This document shows, in pieces, positions 20,602 through 32,462 of a stretch of DNA of 64,000 nucleotides (the stretch's first letter is position 1; every line of letters begins with the position of its first letter). Position numbers and translations under genes: made by a program. Location: NCBI GenBank assembly GCA_028753945.1, contig JAPNXP010000014.1, positions 1,798,001-1,862,000 of the forward strand, given 5' to 3'. The notes beneath the pieces are model-generated. The model was not told the DNA's origin and made no database searches. It worked only from the letters and a program-made list of their open reading frames with translations. The stretch is from Hexactinellida sp. DTS-2022. Its lineage: Eukaryota; Porifera; Hexactinellida.

Positions 20602-23600
20602 ATGCCTCCAAAGAAAAACAATGTGTCCTGTCAATCTTGCTTAGGAGATACTGAAATGAATTTATTGATTTGTAATAATTGCAAATGTTACTACCATAAA
20701 ATATGCGTACTTTCAACTAGATTGCACTTGAACAATGGGATTAAACAAACTATATTTTATTTGTGAGCTATTTATCTTAAAATCTTCTACCAATGATAAC
20801 TAACTTTACGGCCTATTCTTTGAATTATTGGCATACTTAATGAAAAATACACCTGCTACTTGTTTCGCAAAATCTGCAAATTATTCTTGAATTATACCAA
20901 TACTTTATTCCTGAATCTCCTTCCATTAAAACTTTTGAAACTTCTTCTGACCCAGATCTTATAGCAGTTACAATTCTTAATTAATTGCACTCTGTAATAC
21001 TGAATAGTATTGTGCCCTGTTCTGTTCTTGGTGACGGAAACTGTCTGTTTCGAGCTGTATCGAAAGCGATTTATGGGCATCAAGAGAAACATTTTCGTCT
21101 AAGATTTTCAACCTTAGAAATACTGAAACATCGTAAACTAACGTACCCCAAACCCTTGATTTTCATGATTATACCAAAGACTTCAATGCTGAGTGTACTA
21201 GCACTTACCATAATATCCTCGAACAAGTTTCTACTCCTAGAGTATTTACTGGTATTATCCTTATTTATGCATTGAATAGAGTTTTGAAACAACCTATTGA
21301 ATCTTATTATTCCCCAAGCTCAGGGTTTTTTTAAGGTTGAGACCTTGGTGCAACTCAGCGCGGCCTTGGTGTAACTCAACGCTGTATCGGCCGCGCCCGA
21401 CCCTTAATCGTGGTGTAACTCAACACTGCAGAGGCCGCTGCCGATCCGAATCGTGGTGTAATTCCAAAAAATCTTGGTGCAAATTTTACACCAAGAACGG
21501 CCTTAAAAAAACCCTGCCCAAGCTCACATCACTTTAGAGGCATTCAGTGTTTTAATAGAATAGTCTATGCCAGGGATGTTGGACCTAAAGCCCCTGGTGC
21601 TCGCATTATATGGTCTAAACTTTGTTTTAATAAAAATGAATCATATACTCCCAATCATTTTGTACCATTTTTTAAGCGCACCAAGGATCCTTCAATAACT
21701 ATCCCTGAAGAGGAAGAAACTCAGTGTGCGGTTAACAGCTTAGAAGACAAATCGCTCACTGTTTCTATCCCGGAATTGTTTCTGAGGTGATAATTGATTC
21801 TGATTATGAAGAATGTCTTCTTCCAAAAGACGATTATCATGATGGGGTCCTATCAGATACTGAAGAATCTCTAATAACAAAAGGAAATTGTCTAGAATCT
21901 ACATCTTGATTTGTAACTCCTCTTTTCAAATCAAAGTATATAGATATCACCGAAATCCTTGGAATATTGAAATCTCCAAAAGAAGTACACTAATCTATTC
22001 CTAATGGTTTAAAGAATAACTTTTATTTTATACTGGATGATAAGAAAAATATTGAGAGAGGAACTTATGGGAAAGCTTCTGAATATTACGATGACTGTGC
22101 TGCATGGGATCGTAATGGTAAAGGCACACCAACTTGCTATTACCGTGTGAAAGGAGAATATGTTTCGTTAATAACGTTCAATAAGGCTGAAGTACTATAC
22201 TACACTTATAAAGGTCAACAATTAAATCCTCAACCTGATCCAAACGAAATATTGATAATTAAACGATACTATCTTAAGCTGAAAGCTAACAATGGTTATG
22301 AAAGGAGAATAATACGAATTCTAGCTGCACCTCAGGTTTGATCTCTAATATACAATATGCTGTTGTAGATATAAATCTGAGTTTCCTGGACATAGATCAC
22401 ATGCACTCACAACAATGACCGATTCGATATATTTACGAACCCCCTCTTCTATTATGGATAACATCGGATAATTAAGTAAAATACCAAGAACGGTCTACAA
22501 CGCATTTTCTTCCAGCACAAATGATAATTCCATTAACAACCTGAAACAGATTCGGTACAAGAAATATTATCTAGCACGAAAGGAATCAGAACCTACACAT
22601 GTATCAATTTTTCCGACCTATTCCATTATATTAATCAACTAGCGATTAACGAACCAATGATAAAAGGAGTGAATTTGGAACCAAATTATGGTGTAATAGT
22701 GTTTAACGACTATCAGTTATTAGATATCGAGAGATTCTGTTGTTCCGAGATGACTCCTCTAGGATTTGATAAAACATATAACCTAGGTAATATTTTCTTA
22801 ACTGGGAGTGCTTATAAGAATCTTGCCGTAAACAGTAGTGAAACAGGAGAAGTACCAATATTTTTATGGGGCCAATGTATTTACATAGGAAATCAATATT
22901 TTCAGATTTCCACCCATTTTTCTCATGCCTGGCTTCAAAACTGAGGGATTTAAATACCAATATATTGATTATATCTAGTGATAATGAGCGAGCATTGGTA
23001 AAAGCAAAATAGTTTAATTTTCGCACTGCTAACCATTTCTTATGTAGCAGACATTTGCTTCAATACTTTCAAAATCAAATTAGTAAATAACCAAATTATG
23101 TGAGGAAGACAGAAAATATTTTTTAAATGAGAACTTATTTGGGCCTAAAGGTTTGTCTGGGGCTGAAACACTTGAGATTTTCAATCAACGAGTCAATGTT
23201 ATTTCTGACTACATTGCAGATAACTGTCCTAATTTTGCTGAATGTTATTCAACTATAGTCGTTCCTGAGCTGCAACAGAACCTCAATGTCAGCTTAACTA
23301 CTGGAGTATCACCACACTTAACAAATAACAATTGTGAATCTCTTAACAATGTTATTAAACATTTAATAATTACAAACCGTAGCCAGTTCATATTCTCGTA
23401 AATACTGATAACTCATGTCGAAGATCTAGAGAAATCTTCATATGGAAGGGGTAACTACTGTCTAATTCACAGTTTTATAATTTTCGAATTAATTATACTA
23501 CTTATTTAACAAAAGCTACTGCGAAAAGGAGGTAATATTTTATCAAATTCCTCAAATTTAAGGTTCAGCGAGACGATACAGAAGTTTGTTCTTCCGCGGC

Positions 23601-23710
23601 CTATTAATTATGAAGAAAAATCCTTGGGCGGGAAAAAGCCTCAGTCAAAGCAAAAACGCAAAAAATTAGATGCATCAGCTGCAAAAAAACAAGAAATCGG
23701 ATTAATTTAG
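20602..23710 (+). pseudogene. PHD-OTU-MULE transposase (multiply disrupted)
   Basis: Begins ATG CCT CCA AAG AAA AAC (MPPKKN) with a possible upstream 3' splice site (TCTTTCCAG, ~20567). Order of parts: CQSC...CNNC...YYHKIC, half of a PHD-type zinc finger; a stop at 20764; LGDGNCLFRAVSKAIYG, the Asp/Gly-Asn-Cys active-site loop of OTU cysteine proteases (deubiquitinases); NRVLKQPIESYY, where a hAT is inserted; ARIIWSKL and NHFVPFFKRT; YYDDCAAWDRNGKGTP; then LGFDKTYNLGN (first catalytic Asp of a MULE fold), a weak second block with CSRHLL, and PHLTNNNCESLNNVIKH (third block, Glu). It ends in a Lys-rich tail KKPQSKQKRKKLDASAAKK. At least eight stops or shifts. The whole chain matches a multicopy family I know from invertebrate genomes. 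Confidence 0.75.
21321..21516. mobile_element. hAT MITE inserted inside the OTU-MULE gene
   Basis: Termini CAGGGTTTTTTTAAGG / CCTTAAAAAAACCCTG, perfect 8-bp duplication CCCAAGCT (21313-21320, 21517-21524). If one TSD copy and the element are ignored, the surrounding reading frame is continuous, so the insertion postdates the coding element. A sister copy lies at 56411-56602. Confidence 0.92.
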
Positions 23711-23801
23711 AAGATCTCTTTCATTCATATTTATTGAGTAGTACATCCTTAGTATTCTCGTCGAATTTCAAATTATATTTATCATATTATTTACTCTATA
23801 T

Positions 23802-24386
23802 CATTGGTTCTCAAACTGTGGCACGTGTACCACTGGTGGTACGCGAGCTCCATCTAGTGGCACGCGGAGCTATAGGCGGAGGAAGAAGCTAGGAGGAGGA
23901 GTCAGGGGAAGGGGGGCACTTGTTCCTCCCCTAATTCAGCCATTTGAATTGTAGGCAGTTAATGTTGATATTATTCAACACCGTCAATACCTTAAATTCT
24001 CTAATGTTGCTAGAGTACACATTCTAAATCAATTGTATTTTGTTTTTGTTAGCAAATTATGCTTCCTGCAGGTAGATTAGTAGTTAACATTAACTCTGCA
24101 AAGATATCCTGGGGGTATACTCCCCAAACCCCCTTAAGTCGGTCGCTGATTGTACATTTGACCGCGCAGAGACTCCTCATAACTACGCCCTTGAGAGGGG
24201 GTAGATCATTATACTTTAAAAATACATCCAAATTGAAATGTTATTAAATACAATGGAAATGTACTTTAGTACGATATGCTGTACGTCGTTTTCAGGGGTG
24301 TATTTATATATCGATCATTATAGTGGTACGCGGAGACCCTTATATTTGATGAAATGGTACTCGCTGTGAAAAGTTTGAGAACACTG
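23802..24386. mobile_element. complete hAT MITE (CATTGGTTCTCAAACT family)
   Basis: Starts CATTGGTTCTCAAACTGTGG and ends AAGTTTGAGAACACTG, with a perfect 8-bp duplication CTCTATAT (23794-23801, 24387-24394). It is 3' of the PHD-OTU-MULE gene but inside its TIRs. The copy at 2352-3163 is a truncated relative in the opposite orientation. Confidence 0.9.
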
Positions 24387-24689
24387 CTCTATATTATATT
24401 ACCATCATTCTATATATATATCTTAGTATTTTTATTGCCGCTCGTATAGGGCCGGGTTTCCTTATTGTTATTGGTATGGATGATGTGCTACGTCCGTAGT
24501 TCCGTCTATCCACCCATTCTGCAAATACAGTAGGCCGATATAATTAAATTGGTTCTGGTACATAGGTACATTTGGGATGGAGGTTGCACCTGCGTAGTAT
24601 GCATATCATTTAAATAGGTGCTTGATATAAGTCTCTGATGTTGAGCAGAGTTAGAAGCACTAATAAAAATTAGGATATAGATGGTTCCA

Positions 24690-24945
24690 TCATTCAGCCA
24701 TTTTCCACCATTCAGTCATTTTCCACTATTCAGTCATTTTCCATCAATCAGTCGTTTTCCTCCATTTCACACCATTCAGTCGTTTTCCACCTTCAGTCGA
24801 TTTTTAGAAATTCCACCACTTTCCACCATTCAGTCATTTCGACGAAAATTTAGAAATCCTCCATTTTCCACTATTTTCCACCATTCAGTCAAGTAGTTTT
24901 TCACTATTTTCCACCATTCTCGGATTTTTTCCACTACTTGCCAAT
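24690..24945. repeat. right TIR of the PHD-OTU-MULE element
   Basis: TTTCCACCATTCAGTCA-type units, the complement of the left TIR; expanded by a few more units than the left copy. Confidence 0.75.
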
Positions 24946-25349
24946 CGATACTGCTGTTTCCAACTAAATGCAATTCTAATTCACGCCATTGAAGATAGTT
25001 TGTCGATGTACTACACTTAACTCATGCTCTGGAACTCGATCATACAATTTTTTCCACCCAGACATATGAAATACCCATCCAAACTTGATAACTTTCTCGG
25101 ACATCCAAATAGTCTACACGGAAAAGAAAATAACGCCTCTTTCGACTCGCTCCAAACTAACCAGTCTTTACATGTAATATCACCATTTTTTGTTTACGAT
25201 TGAGAATATACTATATTGGGAAAGAACAGTTCTTAGTGTCTTTAGGGAAATGTGATGGGTGAAGTGTTGTCCTGATCTCACAGCCATTTCAATTTTTGCT
25301 CTATTTGGCTTCTCATGAATATTTTATTATTACACCAATGTCATACCCG
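24946..25349. other. unassigned spacer
   Basis: No gene or repeat recognised between the MULE right TIR and the next hAT MITE. Confidence 0.4.
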
Positions 25350-25942
25350 CAGAGATGGGGCAAATTGAATTAAAATCCTTAATTCCCATTCCTTGCAGGA
25401 AATTTGGATTTAAGTCCCAGTCCCATTCCTTGATTCTTAAATTTCAAGATTCAAGTCTCATTCCCAGTCCCTGGTAAAGAAATCAAGTCCCAATACCATT
25501 CCTGATTTTGAGATTTAAGTCCCATTCCCTCCTCTCTCTAAGGACTTAATTCCCATTCCCATTCCCACTTTTATTCCCTAGAAAGATTTGGCCTTTCTAA
25601 ATGATTTAATTAAATATTCTCAAATGCAAAACTAAATGATTTACTCAATCCAGATATTAATTGTGGGAAGACTAGATTAAATTGGATTTCAAGATTTAAA
25701 TCCCAGTTCGAGTCCCAGTCCCAGTCCGGCTGTCCAAATCCCAGTCCCTGACAAAGGATTTAAGTCCCAGTCCCATTCATTGATTTAGATAATTCAAGAT
25801 TTTAGTCCCATTCTCTTGCGAAAGACTTAATTCCCATTCCTTGATTTTGAGATTTCAAGATTCAATTCCCAGTCCCATTCAGAATGGGAATGGGATTTAC
25901 CATAAATCTCTAATACCCTGGGGATTTGCCCCCCCATCTCTG
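25350..25942. mobile_element. hAT MITE filled with TCCCATTCC/TCCCAGTCC repeats
   Basis: Starts CAGAGATGGGGCAAAT and ends in ATTTGCC...CCATCTCTG, a classical hAT-type terminus. The interior is dozens of degenerate units such as AAGTCCCAGTCCCATTCCTT. The expected 8-bp duplication is not evident (CATACCCG versus GACTCATA), so one flank may have been altered. Confidence 0.75.
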
Positions 25943-26055
25943 GACTCATAGTAAATATTGTGTATCGAACTAACTAGTGAGTCATCGTGTGATCCTCTTG
26001 GCGAGTATACATTTTTCTTTAGAATGGCTTCTCATCTTTGGTGAATACTTCTTTT

Positions 26056-27556
26056 TCAACTTCGGAAATACAATTCCCTAAGGAGTTGAATTCTACATAA
26101 ATACTCATCTCCATTACTTGAAAACAAGCAATATAGGAAAAACCAGATCCATTGCATTTCTTTTTCGTTCTGCGTTGGTTTCGACGGAGAATCATCACAT
26201 ATTTCTTCATCATAAATCTCTAAGATATCCTCTCCCCGTAGTTCGGCAAGTATTTCTTCTTCTGATGCCATAGGTGCTTTGGCAGTAACTTCATCATTAA
26301 CTGCCACTAAATCTTCCACAGTTACATTAAGTGGGACAATAACTCGATCTTTTTCTCGTAGTATATCAATTTCTTCGATGAGTTCTTTGAATGGGTCATC
26401 ATCATCTTGCAATGCTTGCTCCTGTAATGCTTCTGACATGTTTGCCTTCGTAAAGCAGTTGATCACTGTCGTCTTTGTAACCATACTCCATGCCGTTACA
26501 AGCATGCTCATTGCACTGATAATATTAATATTTGGACAGACTTTGGTAATGGCATCTTCCTGTCTAATGCTCTGATGTACTTTTGGACAACCAGGACGCG
26601 GTATTTTGCTTTAAGACTGCGAATAACTCCCTGGTCCATTGGTTGAGTACTCGCGGTAGTGTTGGGTGGAAGGAAAACCAGGTCGATTGCCTTTATGTTG
26701 TCCACATGTGAATGGGCAGGACAATTATCAACAAGAAGGGCTATTTTTCTTCTATCTTCCAGGAATTTCGAATCTAGCTCTCGCACCCACTCTTCAAACA
26801 AATTTCTGCCCATCCAGCTCTTTCTTTGTCCTCGGTAACGGCAAGGTAAGTTCCTAAGTCCAGCAAAACACCGTGGCTTCTTGGATTTACCTATGATAAA
26901 CATAGGTAACTTGTCTCCAACTGCGTTGGCAGCTGCCATCACAGTCAACCGTACTTTGCTGTGTTTTCCCCCAACACATTTCTCAGACTTTAAGTGAAGA
27001 CTCTTACTTGGTAGACACTCATAGAACAAACCAAATTCGTCTGCATTGTATATATCTTCCAAATGGTAGTTGGATAGTAGGGTCGGCAATGATGTCTCCT
27101 TCCATGGTGCGACCATTCCAGCAGTCACAAACTTAGCTTCTCCTGATATCGTTTTGAAACTGATATTGTACCTCTTTTTCCAACGGCGAATCCAACCATC
27201 AGATGCTTGAAAATCGTCTAACCCAATCTCTTTAGCATATTCCAATGTCTTTGCTTTAAAAACCACTCCTCCAATCGGTACATCCTGGCTTCTTGCAGAC
27301 AAAAACCACTTAAATATAGCTTCATCCAATTTTTCATGAATACCTGTTCGTAATTTCTTGCTTTTAGGATTATTTCCTCCATTCAATGAACTCATAATCT
27401 TATGTTTGTTCTTCACCCATGTTGAAAGAGTGTTTTTCGGGATGTTGTATTTTTTTGCAACACTCCTATTTGATGCACCTTTCTCGATGTCTTTGAGGGC
27501 ATCATTTCCTTGAGGGACTTGTGACATATCTTACGTGTTGCTGCAGACGCCATTGT
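26056..27556 (-). pseudogene. Tigger/pogo-type DDE transposase (TIGD/CENP-B-like)
   Basis: A 339-residue minus frame (27527 to 26508) starts, after a likely frameshift in MASAATRK (27554), with LKDIEKGASNRSVAKKYNIP and NTLSTWVKN, a psq-type helix-turn-helix. A CENP-B-like second DNA-binding domain follows (GGVVFKAKTLEYAKEIG, WIRRWKKRYNIS). The catalytic core shows IYNADEFGLFY (Asp 1), LLVDNCPAHS (Asp 2) and PPNTTASTQPMDQGVIRSLK (third acidic residue). After a frameshift at ~26510 the C-terminus continues in another frame (26511-26056), rich in acidic residues. Otherwise well preserved, so probably one of the younger elements here. Its 5' end is 235 bp from the divergent HIRAN ORF. Confidence 0.85.
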
Positions 27557-27788
27557 TTATTCAAACAAACGAAATATGTTGAGATTCAGATCTAATATTC
27601 AAACACTAATTCATAACCACATTAACTCAATATGATTGTGATTCTAATCATCATACTTCTCTATCAAAACTTAGGTTTATAGCTTAGATTATAGCCAACC
27701 ACTTGTTTTCACTTTTGAGACTGATCAAGGAATTTTTAAATGAAATACATGGCCGCTGGGTTTTGCAGATACATTTAATAATTTAAGT

Positions 27789-28226
27789 ATGGCAAGCAAA
27801 AACGAATATGTTTCTGACGAAGGAAAAGCTGTCTCAAGCGAAGAGCAACTGTCATTCGATTTGAAAAAATTCAAAATTGATACATTCGTGAAAGGTTTCC
27901 ATGTTTATAAGAGTAAATGGAAACCACATGCTGGGGAAAAACTCCAAGCTGCGATAGAGCCACACAATGTCGTAGATAAATTCGCAGTTTGTGTTTTAAA
28001 GAATAATGAAGTAATTGGGCATTTACCAAAATGAACCAATGGAAAATTTGCGAAGACAATTTTTTATTTCCTTCGGGCAGAAAAGTATGGTTCATGCCAT
28101 GTATTCATAAAGGACAAGGTTGTTAATCTTGGTCACGGCGACGGAATGCAAGTCCCATGCACATTATTCTTTGAAGGTTCAAGACTTCAAGTAACTTTAT
28201 TGAGATTTTGCAGAGACAGTTATTAG
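27789..28226 (+). pseudogene. HIRAN-domain ORF with one internal stop
   Basis: Starts ATG GCA AGC AAA (MASKNEYV). The core FVKGFHVYKSKWKPHAGEKL, then DKFAVCVLKNNEVIGHLPK, matches the HIRAN domain, which in HLTF and Rad5 binds 3' ends of single-stranded DNA. A TGA at 28032-28034 interrupts the frame, but it reads on as FAKTIFYFLRAEKYGSCHVF, then VPCTLFFEG, to a TAG at 28224. The full reading would be 145 residues, a stand-alone HIRAN protein without helicase. It is divergent from the Tigger transposase, so the two could share a promoter region (27557-27788). Role unknown; it may be transposon cargo. Confidence 0.7.
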
Positions 28227-28499
28227 TAGTAGATATATAATTAATAATTAGCAACAGTAATTAAAAACAAATATACGTATATTTATGACAGAAATTTTAA
28301 TAAATATTGTAATGTTGCGGGCTAAAAAGGTTGTAACTAGTATATATATAAGGTGGTAGGCCAGATGTTCATAGCGGCCGGTTCGGGATTTTCAGATTGG
28401 ACTAGGACTACGATCAGGTTAGAAAGAAATTGAGGGCAGTGGTTAGAATTTGTTTCTTAAAATCATTCTAAAATAGTACAAAAGTTCGAGTTAAACGGC

Positions 28500-28690
28500 T
28501 GTAATTTTTCAGGGGAAACCGAAAATCTGTTCGAGATAGAGAATATTCGAGATAACCGGCATTCGAGATAGCGAACGGTTTTTCTATATAAATCGAATAG
28601 TAAAACGAGGGGAAATGAAAATTCGTTCGAGATAACGAATGTTCGAGTTAACAGGCATTCGAGTTATCGGATGTTGACATGATGTGATGA
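28500..28690. repeat. TTCGAGATAACCG-type subterminal repeats (Tigger-like end)
   Basis: Repeated GTTCGAGATA, ATTCGAGATAACCGGCATT and CATTCGAGTTATCGG. Such motifs are typical of pogo/Tigger termini. The position 3' of the HIRAN ORF suggests one end of the element carrying both ORFs; the partner end was not found on the other side. Confidence 0.4.
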
Positions 28691-28698
28691 CATATTTC

Positions 28699-29218
28699 TA
28701 GTGCTGCGAACTGTAACTGAATTAAAACTGTAACTGAATTAAAACTGAAATAGTTTTAGCGATTTTTCTAAACTGTAACTGTAACTGTAACTGAAATGTA
28801 CTCGTTTATAAAACTGTAACTGTAACTGTAACTGAAATGTATTTTTCTCCAACTGAAATTAAAACTGAAATTGAATTTCTTCAAATTCAATTCCGGTTTG
28901 CAGCACAAGTAGGCGGCACAAAATGAAATTAGAAAAAATGAAACTAGATTATGTTGTCTGCAGACCTTGGAATACCTAACTAAGTACGAAATTGTACTGA
29001 CTGTGGTAAAATTGCAACTGAAATGAAAATTGTAACTGAAATGAAAACTGTAACTGAATTAAAACTGTAACTGAATTAAAACTGTAACTGAATTAAGACT
29101 GTAACTGAAATGAAAACTGTAACTGTAACTGAATTAAAACTGTAACTGAAATGAAACTAAAACTGTAACTGTAACTGTAACTGAATTGAATCAAATTTAA
29201 TTCCAGTTCGCAGCACTA
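28699..29218. mobile_element. hAT MITE filled with AACTGTAACTGAA repeats
   Basis: Termini TAGTGCTGCGAACTG / CAGTTCGCAGCACTA with a perfect 8-bp duplication CATATTTC (28691-28698, 29219-29226). The interior is almost entirely ACTGTAACTGAATTAAA variants; an extra internal copy of the terminus (GGTTTGCAGCAC, ~28892) suggests a nested or rearranged unit. Confidence 0.92.
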
Positions 29219-29226
29219 CATATTTC

Positions 29227-29887
29227 GAAAGTATTTTCTTTCCTCTTTCTATTGATAATAACATTGTACAGATTCACCTACTAATTATACCGATTTTCCT
29301 CTTCTCCACATTTCCCTTCGTTCGAATTCATACTTGTATTGTTAGATCATCAAAACCAAAAATATACAATTGAGAGCGATTGAGAAATGGAGCATCAACA
29401 TGAATCAATAGTCTTTCATCTACCCTATTAATTTTAACCATATTTAGACCCGCAGATAACCGCATACATTATTAGTTACGATTAAAGTCCCAGAAATACA
29501 AGTTACAATTTTCGAATTTTGCTCTACTAAATAATATTCGGGGGGTGGGGGGTGATGATTCTCATTAAATCATTCTATTCCTTTTAATCGTAAAATTGTT
29601 ACATATTTTTTCGGCTGCGAAGATTTTCATGGCACAGTTTGGGTCTGGTGACTCTGGTTAGTAAATTGGACATCTTACAATTAACGCTTGGAGCACTATT
29701 TAACGGCCAATTACGTGGAAGATCCTAGCAAGCAGCGTGCTATTATTTTACGTTACTCTGGTGAATCGACATCAGCTTGTTCATAAAATTAAAATAAATT
29801 TGAATTGGCGTAGAGTATGTCACTATTGAATAGTTTTGTAACTAATTAGTGGTTACTTATTGATTAATAGAATCAATTAAATAGTTG
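29227..29887. other. unassigned spacer
   Basis: No coding or repeat structure recognised. Confidence 0.4.
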
Positions 29888-29990
29888 ATACGCATACAGA
29901 TACGGATCCGGTGGATCCGGTAACCTCACCTCGGATCCGGCCGGATCCCGGATCCACCACAAATGGGGAATTCCGGCCGTACCGGTGACC
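29888..29990. repeat. cluster of GGATCCGG palindromic motifs
   Basis: Five GGATCC-containing motifs (CGGATCCGGTGGATCCGG, CGGATCCGGCCGGATCCCGG) lie within about 80 bp in otherwise AT-rich DNA. Possibly a MITE core of the same build as the repeat-filled hAT elements; no TSD found. Confidence 0.5.
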
Positions 29991-30384
29991 TCTAATCTTG
30001 TATCAATATCTAATTTAAGTTTTGTCAAGTTTACTTAACGGGCACTTTTGAGTTTTATCAATTAAAATTTGATGATAATATAACAACAGATATATAATTT
30101 AATTTCTCAACCGACTTATTGTAAATACATTAATGAAAACAGGTTATTCGGTTTCAGTATACATTAAATGTCTGCACTAAACTTAATTTATCGTATTGGA
30201 TTGTTAGAAAATGATCTCGTTCTTATTTGAAGTGAGGCTTATTTTAAAATTTTCTAGAATTTCAGCTAAATTGATCATGCATATTATGAGTGCAATTGTA
30301 TTGCTTCTAGGCACTCAATTGCTTAGAGAAATGAATGAGCTTTATTCAAACAATAAGTAATCAATTGAATTGCTTAGAAACGAA

Positions 30385-31440
30385 ATCTATTTTTTGCCAA
30401 TCTATGATTTTGACTTAGCCCATGCTTATATGCAAATTAGATTACACCCTGATCCGACGGATAAAGTCAATGCTATTACAGAAGCTCCAATTCCACTAGA
30501 TGTGTCAGTTACGTTTCTTTCTGGGACTTGTAAATTACTATGCTAAGATTTACCTCGACTACAGGCATATTAGCACAACGCTATCATTTAATTCAGAGCA
30601 AGGTGGACTGAAGCTGCAGAAAACCTCAGCATGCAGCATTTTCGGTAGCTAAGCAGAAATTGATTATTAGTATTATTATCGTCATGTAATGCTTTTCCTT
30701 TTGGAGTAGGGGAAGTACTCCCACATGAATTGGTGACCGTTCCGAACTACCGATTACATACGCCAGCCAGACCGTAGCTCCGACAGAGAAATATTCTCAA
30801 ATTGATAAGGAAGAGCCAGCAATTATATTTGGAGTAAAAAATTCCAATTCCATCAGTATCTCTTAAGTAGAATGTTCATGTTTATTCGGATCGTAAGCCC
30901 CTCCAACATTTATCTAATGAGTTTCGCACAATTTCTACGATGGCCTCTTCCCGCATCCAAAGGTGGGCATTGATCCTAAGTACTTACAAATACAAGCCAA
31001 TGCAGATCTATTTATCAGATTACCTCTTCCTGAAAGGTATTCACATATTCCAATTCCAGAAGAGGTATTTTGAAACTCTGGACCGAACGCAATCCCTTAC
31101 TTTCACAAGTAAAGAGATTTGTTTGGGAGTGAGGGAGAAAACTGATTGTGACAAACTCAAACCATTTATACATACATATGCAATAGGAGCTCTCAATTCA
31201 AGATGGATGCATACTACAGGGAATTTGGGGTATAGTTCCTATACAAGGAAATTAGGACTATCAAGAATGAAGAGTTTTAGCGAAGGTGGTGGCCAAGAAT
31301 AGACGGAGAAATGGAAGGAAAGTAGGAAATTGTGTGATGTGTCAGATAAATCAAAGTCTCCCGCTCTACCACCGTTACATCTTTTGGAATTGCCAAAGCG
31401 GCCCTGTAACTGTCCGTTTACTAACATTACTAAAGAGTGG
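30385..31440 (+). pseudogene. Ty3/Gypsy pol remnant (RT, RNase H, start of integrase)
   Basis: Short blocks in several plus frames: YDFDLAHAYMQIRLHP (RT palm, corresponding to the LDL..AY.Q motif), VNYYAKI (the YYRRF-like motif after the catalytic site), LPFGVGEVLPHEL and VYSDRKPLQHLSNEF (RNase H-like domain, D.KPL), ASSRIQRWALILSTYKY (end of RNase H), and RRWWPR plus a CVMCQ pair (integrase zinc region). Family order is RT, RNase H, integrase as in Ty3/Gypsy. Heavily decayed, with large deletions (the YMDD region is not seen) and many shifts. Not the same copy as the tail at 1-405. Confidence 0.65.
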
Positions 31441-31659
31441 TGCTTCCAGCTGTGGATGATGATGTAGATCTACCTCCGATTAATCGCGAGGTTATTAACA
31501 AGGGCCCCGAGGTTGAATCTTTCCTATCTCTGTTCTACGAAGAGCATCTCGCGCTCTGCACCACAATAGAAAATTTATTCTAGTGGCTATCAACCAGAAT
31601 AAGTTTAACCCATGACCTACGTAATATCAGCCCTTGGCGCAGAACAACAATGGCTTGGT

Positions 31660-31740
31660 CCAGGCTAGGAAAATTTATCATTGAGCCTTGGTCACAAGGA
31701 TAAATTACCTGGAGCCTTGGTCACAAGGATAAATTATAAT
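31660..31740. repeat. two-copy 32-bp tandem repeat
   Basis: GAGCCTTGGTCACAAGGATAAATTA occurs twice in tandem, with a related partial GGCTTGGTCCAGG copy before it. Confidence 0.6.
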
Positions 31741-31956
31741 TCAACCATAATTTTTTCATTCTAAAGTTCCTAAACGTATTATTTCAGACTTCATCTCAAC
31801 TTCACTTTGTTTTATTGTATTTAGACGCCCATTTTTTCATAACTTCTTGTGTTCTTTTTCCTCTTACTCAATTTAATTATTCTCTATTATTCTGAATCAG
31901 GTATTTTTATATGTTCCGTAGCCAATTGTCGAAGCAATTGCAATTAAAAGGCGAAC

Positions 31957-32419
31957 CTATGTATGTATGTATGTATGTATGTATGTATGTATGTATGTAT
32001 GTATGTATGTATGTATGTATGTATGTATGTATGTATGTATGTATGTATGTATGTATGTATGTATGTATGTATGTATGTATGTATGTATGTATGTATGTAT
32101 GTATGTATGTATGTATGTATGTATGTATGTATGTATGTATGTATGTATGTATGTATGTATGTATGTATGTATGTATGTATGTATGTATGTATGTATGTAT
32201 GCATGTATGTATGTATGTATGTATGTATGTATGTATGTATGTATGTATGTATGTATGTATGTATGTATGTATGTATGTATGTATGTATGTATGTATGTAT
32301 GTATGTATGTATGTATGTATGTATGTATGTATGTATGTATGTATGTATGTATGTATGTATGTATGTATGTATGTATGTATGTATGTATGTATGTATGTAT
32401 GTATGTATGTATGTATGTA

Positions 32420-32462
<43 letters not shown>

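Larger units (their letters stand above)
20207..24945 (+). mobile_element. MULE element encoding a PHD-OTU-transposase, with repetitive TIRs
   Basis: A left terminal region (20207-20425) made of TGACTGAATGGTGGAAA-type repeats is inverted at the right (24690-24945). Matching landmarks in both are ATCCGAGAATGGTGGAAA, AAAACTACTTGACTGAATG and CGAAATGACTGAATGGTGG. Between them lies one transposase gene on the plus strand (20602-23710) and two later hAT insertions. I could not find a clean target duplication, so the exact ends are uncertain by tens of bases. Without the two nested hATs the element would be about 4.0 kb. Confidence 0.75.

Noticed and set aside
26279..26575. 98-codon plus-strand frame opposite the Tigger gene
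   Set aside because: It is the antisense of the Tigger C-terminal region, which has the recognisable protein.
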